Part shown: in pieces, positions 7,601 through 11,036 of the stretch | Layout: each line of letters starts with the position of its first letter | Position numbering within the stretch: the stretch's first letter is position 1 | Assembly (NCBI GenBank): GCA_025455345.1 | Contig: JALOMS010000099.1 | Coordinates: 1 to 11,036, forward strand | DNA from: Thermoflexibacter sp. | GTDB taxonomy: Bacteria > Bacteroidota > Bacteroidia > Cytophagales > Thermoflexibacteraceae | Direction: 5' to 3' | Length of the DNA: 11,036 bases | Program-made: the position numbers and the translations under genes | Notes under the pieces: generated by a model | Databases searched by the model: none | What the model was told of the DNA's origin: nothing | Seen by the model: only the letters and a program-made list of their open reading frames with translations

Positions 7601-9373
7601 CCCTATGCCTTCTGTGTTTTCCTGATTTACCAACCCTATTCTTCCATTAGCCGCACTGCTTAAGCTAAAATTATTGATAGATATATCCAAGTAATAGTCA
7701 GTTGTGTTAAGTGTAAAATACTGATAATCAGAATAATTATCGTCTTCAAAGCCTATTCTAAATTTTATAGGCTCTCCTCTTGGGGTATTAGGATTTAGAT
7801 AAATTAGGAAATTAGCTTGGCTTATAGAGTCCAATGTTCCTAATTTTCCTATCTGAATAGTATTTTTGATGATTTGTACATAAGGAGACGTGCTACTAAG
7901 AATGGCTTTTAGGTTATTTGAACTTGGTTTCAAATAGTTTACGAAATTGCATGAGAGCGAAACGGTATCATTTTGGAAAGCATAATTCCCAAAACGATTG
8001 GTAAAGAGAGGCTGATGCGCTCTTACAGACATGGCTATGTTTTCTTGTAATGCTCTCCACACGTTGATTCTTCCTTTTCCTAATTTTTCTTTGAAAGGAG
8101 CATTGGCTTGTAGCTCATATACATTATCGGCTGTTACTCTTAACTGTTCTGCTACTTGTAGGGCAGTCATATTGGGAAATTTTGCCATAATCAAACCTGC
8201 CGCACCTGCGACAAAAGGCGCAGCATAAGAAGAACCTTCATGCAATACATAAAGGTCATTAGGTATATTGGTCGTCCAAATATTTTTGCCGGGGGCTAAG
8301 ATATCGATAAAATTACTACGAGAGCCAATGTGTGCGTCATTTTCATCAGAAGCCGCTACCGAAAGTACGTGTTCGTAAGAGGCAGGGAAAATATTTTCCT
8401 CTCTTCTTTCATTACCTGCGGCGGCTATCACTAATGAGTTTTTTACCAAAGTGGCATAGTTGATAGTTTCCTGAAGAAATTTTGAATACCAATCTGTACT
8501 TCCTAAAGAGATATTGATAATGCGACAACCATTATCGGCGGCATATTTGATTGCTTTGGCGACATCTAAACTTGTTGGTTCGGGAAGACGAGGAAAGAGT
8601 ATTTCAGGCTTTACCTTGATAGGCATGATTCGTGTATTAAATCCTACCCCAGCGATGCCGATTTGGTTATTGACTTTCGCCGCCGCCACTCCAGCTACGG
8701 CTGTTCCATGCCAGCCGCTTATTTTGAAGTTTTGTTGAGCAAAGTCATACCCCAATGAATCATCTACAAACCCATTCCCATCATCGTCTATGCCTTTCTT
8801 TCCATATCTTTCTCGATGATTATACTTTAGTTGTCCAGCGAACTCAGGGTGGTCTAACCACAAATAATCGTCAATAATGCCAATAACCACATTGGTATCC
8901 CCTTTGCTAATCTCCCACGCTTGGGGAACTTTTGCCTTTTCTAATCCCCATTGCCTACCTTCTACAAAAAACTTATCATTGGGCATAAAGGGAGGAGATA
9001 ATGTCTGAAAATAAGTAAGAGGTTCTACGTATTCTACCCATTCTTGGGCTTGTAATCTTTGCATTGCTTGTGTTATATCTTCGTGAGGGAAGATTTCTAC
9101 TTCGAAATAATTTTCAAATGCAAAAAGAGGGGTGAGTTTTTGTACTTTAATATTTTCAGAGAATACGTGATTGACCTGTGCCAAACCCATGTAGTTTTTT
9201 AGTAAAACTTCTGTAGATTCTGTTCTGGCTGTTGGAGTTTTTGTGGAAGTACGTACTTTTACAATAAGCCTATTACTCACATATCTTTGCGGGAGTTTCA
9301 AAGACTGCGAAAAAATGGAGAAAGGGAAAAACAAAAAAATAAAAAATAAATATACGTAAAATTTTCGTTGCAT
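4655..9373 (-). CDS. Secreted subtilisin-like (S8) serine protease with Ig-like/PKD modules and T9SS sorting domain
   Basis: A complete 1572-residue exported peptidase. Residues 1-23 form a Sec signal peptide (hydrophobic core, end FSQ). About 24-140 is a prodomain resembling the fervidolysin/I9 type (RLIVKV at 35-40, EWVEYVEP). The S8 domain, about 141-445, has the full triad: D168 in VVIGIIDDY, H222 in GWHGTAVAGV, S382 in GSSYAAPFVAG, plus oxyanion N321 in AAAGN. DDDGNGFVDD (196-205) looks like a calcium loop. Residues about 455-835 match no domain I know. From 838 to 1490 four single-Cys Ig-like (Ig_7-type) and PKD domains alternate; the PKD cores are WDFGDNSP (947), WDFGDGSP (1113), WDMGDGSP (1274) and WYFGDG (1437). 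Residues 1491-1572 are a type A sorting domain (VYLYPNPTEGEV, IYNLLGQKV, KGVYLIKI), which sends the protein through the outer membrane to the surface or medium. It probably degrades extracellular protein and is followed by a coupled glycosyltransferase. Confidence 0.95.
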   Translation of the reverse strand: MQRKFYVYLFFIFLFFPFSIFSQSLKLPQRYVSNRLIVKVRTSTKTPTARTESTEVLLKNYMGLAQVNHVFSENIKVQKLTPLFAFENYFEVEIFPHEDITQAMQRLQAQEWVEYVEPLTYFQTLSPPFMPNDKFFVEGRQWGLEKAKVPQAWEISKGDTNVVIGIIDDYLWLDHPEFAGQLKYNHRERYGKKGIDDDGNGFVDDSLGYDFAQQNFKISGWHGTAVAGVAAAKVNNQIGIAGVGFNTRIMPIKVKPEILFPRLPEPTSLDVAKAIKYAADNGCRIINISLGSTDWYSKFLQETINYATLVKNSLVIAAAGNERREENIFPASYEHVLSVAASDENDAHIGSRSNFIDILAPGKNIWTTNIPNDLYVLHEGSSYAAPFVAGAAGLIMAKFPNMTALQVAEQLRVTADNVYELQANAPFKEKLGKGRINVWRALQENIAMSVRAHQPLFTNRFGNYAFQNDTVSLSCNFVNYLKPSSNNLKAILSSTSPYVQIIKNTIQIGKLGTLDSISQANFLIYLNPNTPRGEPIKFRIGFEDDNYSDYQYFTLNTTDYYLDISINNFSLSSAANGRIGLVNQENTEGIGIEFLNNQILKEAGLMIGTAPSKVINSIFSNATSKSNDFSPIQPIKLIQKDFHNIKTSAIFDDKGKIGLEIEQIIRGKKNKPHQNYVLIDYNIKNQSEQDLDSLYVGLYADWEMGGGSYNLADWDKEDNFGYIYQENSKTYAGIKAIGGEYQYYPLEKLYNDGQINITDGFSEAEKFITLSNGLKRTQAGYNINSANVAHVVGVKINKFAQNQIKKVTFILLSGNSVEELRQSLKKAESLLNPLSSLSPRPILPQTLCWSDTMYVKPTNTKNLNIYSKDNFKEPLRTVSELKLALADTAKTFYLSNADSVIESDLIAYSFKAHKPKANFTSIDSLNIADSNVIYFRDKSFKAIKWKWDFGDNSPLDTLPAPIHRFAKIGNYKVTLTIIDSLGCLASVTKLIKVVRLVRSPVPTLPLYEIYACRTEKVTLAPQNGQLFKFYTTFPAQRAIHSGKTFTINDLSIKKIFITGIDSAFESLPIEINITRGDLKADFNYSPKADTIVNDQISFIDLSKGSLGVSIWEWDFGDGSPKRYERNPNHRYKAQGTYRVRLKVSDYSNCSDTISKVFRVGRKGQTPIVSDQVVCQGNSTVITPSNGGTFNFYNALPLTTPIYKGKSLLLNNLSENLTLYITNADSIVESDYQRVIITVNTPQADFYAPDEILLYRANNTVIVQDRSINAESWIWDMGDGSPKLFSQNVNYLYKKQGEYTITLTIKNKFGCTASKSKKIKIINRSNPPQIKDIRICENSPVILSPSGGTLFKFYETYPSSLVLHTGNNWDIGKLTSSKTYFVTCIDSLHESEATKVEVKVEQISSDFEAVNSEGKTTLFAGDTIFFKPKITNALFYQWYFGDGASSNQNKPFYIYPNAGVYSVYLFARHDIGCTAEGRQSITIKPKSMIPPNVKVYLYPNPTEGEVKLEVNSAKLTQVYIEIYNLLGQKVGVLEEKMIKDEVYTLNLVGRDKGVYLIKISIDNEQIIKKIVYR
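4904..6862 (-). repeat. Four tandem Ig-like + PKD modules encoded in the protease gene
   Basis: Residues 838-1490 are four diverged copies of a two-domain unit. Each Ig-like half has a cysteine near its start (LCWS, YACR, VVCQ, RICE), a middle G(T/Q)LFKFY-like strand and a closing DSxxES motif. Each PKD half has W-D-x-G-D and a terminal cysteine (LGC, SNC, FGC, IGC). The key tryptophans lie at 947, 1113, 1274 and 1437, so unit length is 161-166 residues. A trace remains in DNA: a 17-base string starting ATCTCCAAAATCCC is identical at 6023-6039 and 6521-6537, 498 bases apart. Such stalk modules usually space a catalytic domain from the cell surface or bind polymer. Confidence 0.85.
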
Positions 9374-9593
9374 ACCAAAATGATAAGGTTGCCTTGTTTA
9401 CTGGTAAATTTTGTTGCTAATTTGAGTAAATTTAAGAGGATAAAAATACAAAATAAAACTACACAATTTTATATTTTCTCTATAAAACTAATAACCAAAT
9501 TAATCTCAAATCGTTTAGAAAAAAATGATATTTGGTTTGTTTATAGTATAACGCAAACACTTTATCTTACGTTGCAAATCATCTTTTATATTT
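9374..9593. other. AT-rich intergenic region upstream of the protease gene
   Basis: This 220-base gap separates the phosphatase stop from the protease start and must hold the protease promoter if that gene is not co-transcribed with the phosphatase. I find no exact match on the - strand to the Bacteroidota -7 consensus TAnnTTTG; TTAATTTG (9496-9503) and TTATTTTG (9449-9456) each miss one base and lack a good partner 19 bases upstream. A weak hairpin (GTTTG 9535-9539 with CAAAC 9554-9558) and a seven-T run (9519-9525 on the - strand) might end phosphatase transcripts, but they are 9 bases apart. No small gene is supported. Confidence 0.4.
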
Positions 9594-10862
9594 TTATGAA
9601 TTAATTACTTTACAAGATAGCAAAGTAATATCGTCAGCATACGCATTATTCCCTTTGAAGGTGTTAAGATAATCTAATAGCTTGATATGCAGAGCCTTTT
9701 GGTCTAATTGTATGTGTTCTTTGATAAAGTCTTCCATCAATTGTACGCCAAACTCTTCTCCATTTTCATTGTAGGTTTCTGTAAAGCCATCAGTAAAACA
9801 AAACAATAAGAAATCATCTACTTGCAGATTCGTAATATCTAATAGAGGAAGTTTATCAAATCCGCCCAAAATAGTTGTCCCTTCTTCTAAAAACGTAGGG
9901 TCATTATTTACGAAAAGAAAGGGGGGATTATGACCCGCATTCACATAAGATAGCGAATGTGTCATAAAATCATATTCCATGAAAAATGCAGTAATAAAGT
10001 TTTCACCTCTGGCATTTTGCATAATCAGATAGTTCAATTCTTCTATGATTTCTTTCAAGGGTATTTTCTTTCGCACCAGTATCCGCAATGCCGCCTGGAA
10101 ATTGGACATAAGTATCGCCGCAGGTACACCTTTGCCAGATACATCTGCGATACAAAGCATAAAGCGATTTTTATCTATTTCTATAAAATCATAATAGTCT
10201 CCACCTACTGTGTGATGTGGCTGGTAGCTTGCCATCACTTTGAGTCTTTCGTTATAAGGTAATTTTTTTGGAAAAAGCAAAGTTTGGACATCTTTGGCTA
10301 TTTCCAACTGTCGCTTGATGATTTCTTGCCTACTTTGCTTGCGGGCTAATTTCTTATTCTCTACGGCTACGATGATGATATTACTTAGAGCTTCAATAAA
10401 ATCAATATCTTGAAGATTTTTTCCATCTTCGGCAGTAATGAGTACGTATGCTAAAATATCTTTTTTGTGCTTGACGGGAATGACAGCTTGGAATTGATGA
10501 AAAAAGTCATGCTCATCACTGTCTTGATTGCCTCCTACCAATAATGACCTATCTGTTGTCTTAGTGATTTTTGTAATACTTATTGGCAGCGTATGAGAAA
10601 CACCACCTTTGGATTTCAACCCAAAGTATGCTTTACATTCCCACTTAACCTCTTCTTCATCAAAGACAAAGAGGGCTAATTTGCTAATGTATTTCCTTGA
10701 CCTGAGCGTAAGTTGGTATATCTTATAAAGATGTTCTTCAGAGGCGTTGTCATTAATTGCTTGAATAGTTTCAAAGAGCGTATTCAGCTCCATCTCCTTC
10801 ATTTGCAATCTATACGCCAATGAACCTTCGGTTTTTTCTATATTTTTTTCTTGAATAATCAT
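9594..10862 (-). CDS. GAF-SpoIIE (PP2C family) serine/threonine phosphatase, RsbU type
   Basis: A 422-residue soluble signalling phosphatase. Residues about 1-40 look helical; a GAF-like sensory domain follows at about 40-168 (LALFVFDEE, FQAVIPVKHKKDILAYVLI), then a charged coiled-coil linker about 169-190. The SpoIIE/PP2C domain, about 190-418, is intact: AKDVQTLLFPKKLP (189-202), GGDYYDF (220-226), ADVSGKGVPAAILMS (239-253), YVNAGHNPP (306-314), FTDGFTET (356-363) and the final ADDITLL (409-415). Metal-binding aspartates are expected at D222, D240, D358 and D410/D411, all present, so it should be active with Mn/Mg. Relatives dephosphorylate STAS-domain anti-anti-sigma proteins in partner-switching pathways; no STAS or anti-sigma kinase gene is in this window, so the partner is unknown. 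It starts at an ATG 9 bases after the stop of the ABC permease gene and is probably co-transcribed with it. No membrane segment is visible. Confidence 0.94.
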   Translation of the reverse strand: MIIQEKNIEKTEGSLAYRLQMKEMELNTLFETIQAINDNASEEHLYKIYQLTLRSRKYISKLALFVFDEEEVKWECKAYFGLKSKGGVSHTLPISITKITKTTDRSLLVGGNQDSDEHDFFHQFQAVIPVKHKKDILAYVLITAEDGKNLQDIDFIEALSNIIIVAVENKKLARKQSRQEIIKRQLEIAKDVQTLLFPKKLPYNERLKVMASYQPHHTVGGDYYDFIEIDKNRFMLCIADVSGKGVPAAILMSNFQAALRILVRKKIPLKEIIEELNYLIMQNARGENFITAFFMEYDFMTHSLSYVNAGHNPPFLFVNNDPTFLEEGTTILGGFDKLPLLDITNLQVDDFLLFCFTDGFTETYNENGEEFGVQLMEDFIKEHIQLDQKALHIKLLDYLNTFKGNNAYADDITLLSCKVINS

Positions 10863-10871
10863 CTTATTGTC

Positions 10872-11036
10872 TTAACTCATGTTTTGTTTAGGGTCATAAG
10901 CATCTCTCAATCCATTGCCCAATAGATTAAAAGCTAATACTAACATAATGATACAAAAACTTGGGATAGCGACCATGTGCCAATTCGTTGGGCTTAGTTC
11001 GTTAAATCCTTCTTTAAGCATATTGCCCCATGAAGG
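10872..11036 (-). CDS. ABC transporter permease, OppC/DppC-type, C-terminal fragment (5' end outside window)
   Basis: A frame open to the right edge gives the last 54 residues of a peptide/nickel-type permease, a polytopic inner-membrane subunit that works with a second permease, ATPases and a binding protein. It reads PSWGNMLKEG at the cut, then a final transmembrane helix (about residues 23-40, VAIPSFCIIMLVLAFNLLG), and ends with NGLRDAYDPKQNMS. The combination 'SWGNML..G' with 'LAFNLLG(N/D)GLRDA.DP' is the hallmark C-terminus of OppC/DppC proteins. The EAA loop that contacts the ATPase lies beyond the edge. The usual family length is about 300 residues or more. The substrate (oligopeptide, dipeptide, nickel or other) cannot be told from this fragment. 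The stop is 9 bases before the phosphatase start, indicating one operon. Confidence 0.9.
   Translation of the reverse strand, partial: PSWGNMLKEGFNELSPTNWHMVAIPSFCIIMLVLAFNLLGNGLRDAYDPKQNMS

Overview
The window looks like a chromosomal segment of a Bacteroidota bacterium, most likely of the Cytophagales type. The evidence is a complete type IX secretion (T9SS) type A sorting domain on a large exported protease, PKD and single-cysteine Ig-like modules of the kind common in gliding Bacteroidota, signal peptides ending in -AQ or -SQ, start codons without Shine-Dalgarno sequences, and two polysaccharide-degrading enzymes of families abundant in this phylum. I cannot name a genus from the sequence alone. 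I see no rRNA, tRNA, CRISPR array, transposase or phage gene.

Layout. (1) Positions 3-749, + strand: the C-terminal 248 codons of a GH106-type alpha-L-rhamnosidase, cut by the left edge. (2) Positions 859-3243, - strand: a complete exported GH78-type alpha-L-rhamnosidase-like enzyme, convergent with the first gene. A strong 15-bp hairpin between the two stop codons serves as terminator for the - strand. (3) Positions 3376-4668, - strand: a GT-B (family 4) glycosyltransferase whose only suitable start is a TTG lying inside the end of the preceding gene. (4) Positions 4655-9373, - strand: a 1572-residue secreted subtilisin-like protease. It has a prodomain, an S8 catalytic domain with intact D168/H222/S382, about 385 residues I cannot assign, four alternating Ig-like/PKD modules and a T9SS sorting domain. 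(5) Positions 9594-10862, - strand: a GAF-SpoIIE (PP2C) phosphatase of the RsbU type. (6) Positions 10872-11036, - strand: the C-terminal end of a peptide/nickel-type ABC transporter permease (OppC/DppC family), cut by the right edge, 9 bases upstream of the phosphatase.

How the parts may work together. The two rhamnosidases probably act on rhamnose-containing plant or algal polysaccharides in the periplasm, although their convergent orientation means they are not one operon. The protease and glycosyltransferase overlap by 14 bases and should be translationally coupled. This suggests, but does not prove, that the transferase helps build a glycan attached to the secreted protease or to its surface anchor. 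The Ig/PKD part of the protease is rich in the Asp-Ser/Thr-hydrophobic O-glycosylation motif described for Bacteroidota, which makes that idea testable. The phosphatase and the permease look co-transcribed and may belong to a separate signalling/uptake operon that continues past the right edge.

Hand counts of scattered 60-base lines give GC in the 40s to mid-50s percent for most of the rhamnosidase region and near 30 percent for the glycosyltransferase and the C-terminal half of the protease, so the window is a compositional mosaic. Apart from the protease-glycosyltransferase couple and the unassigned middle of the protease, nothing here looks like a wholly new system.
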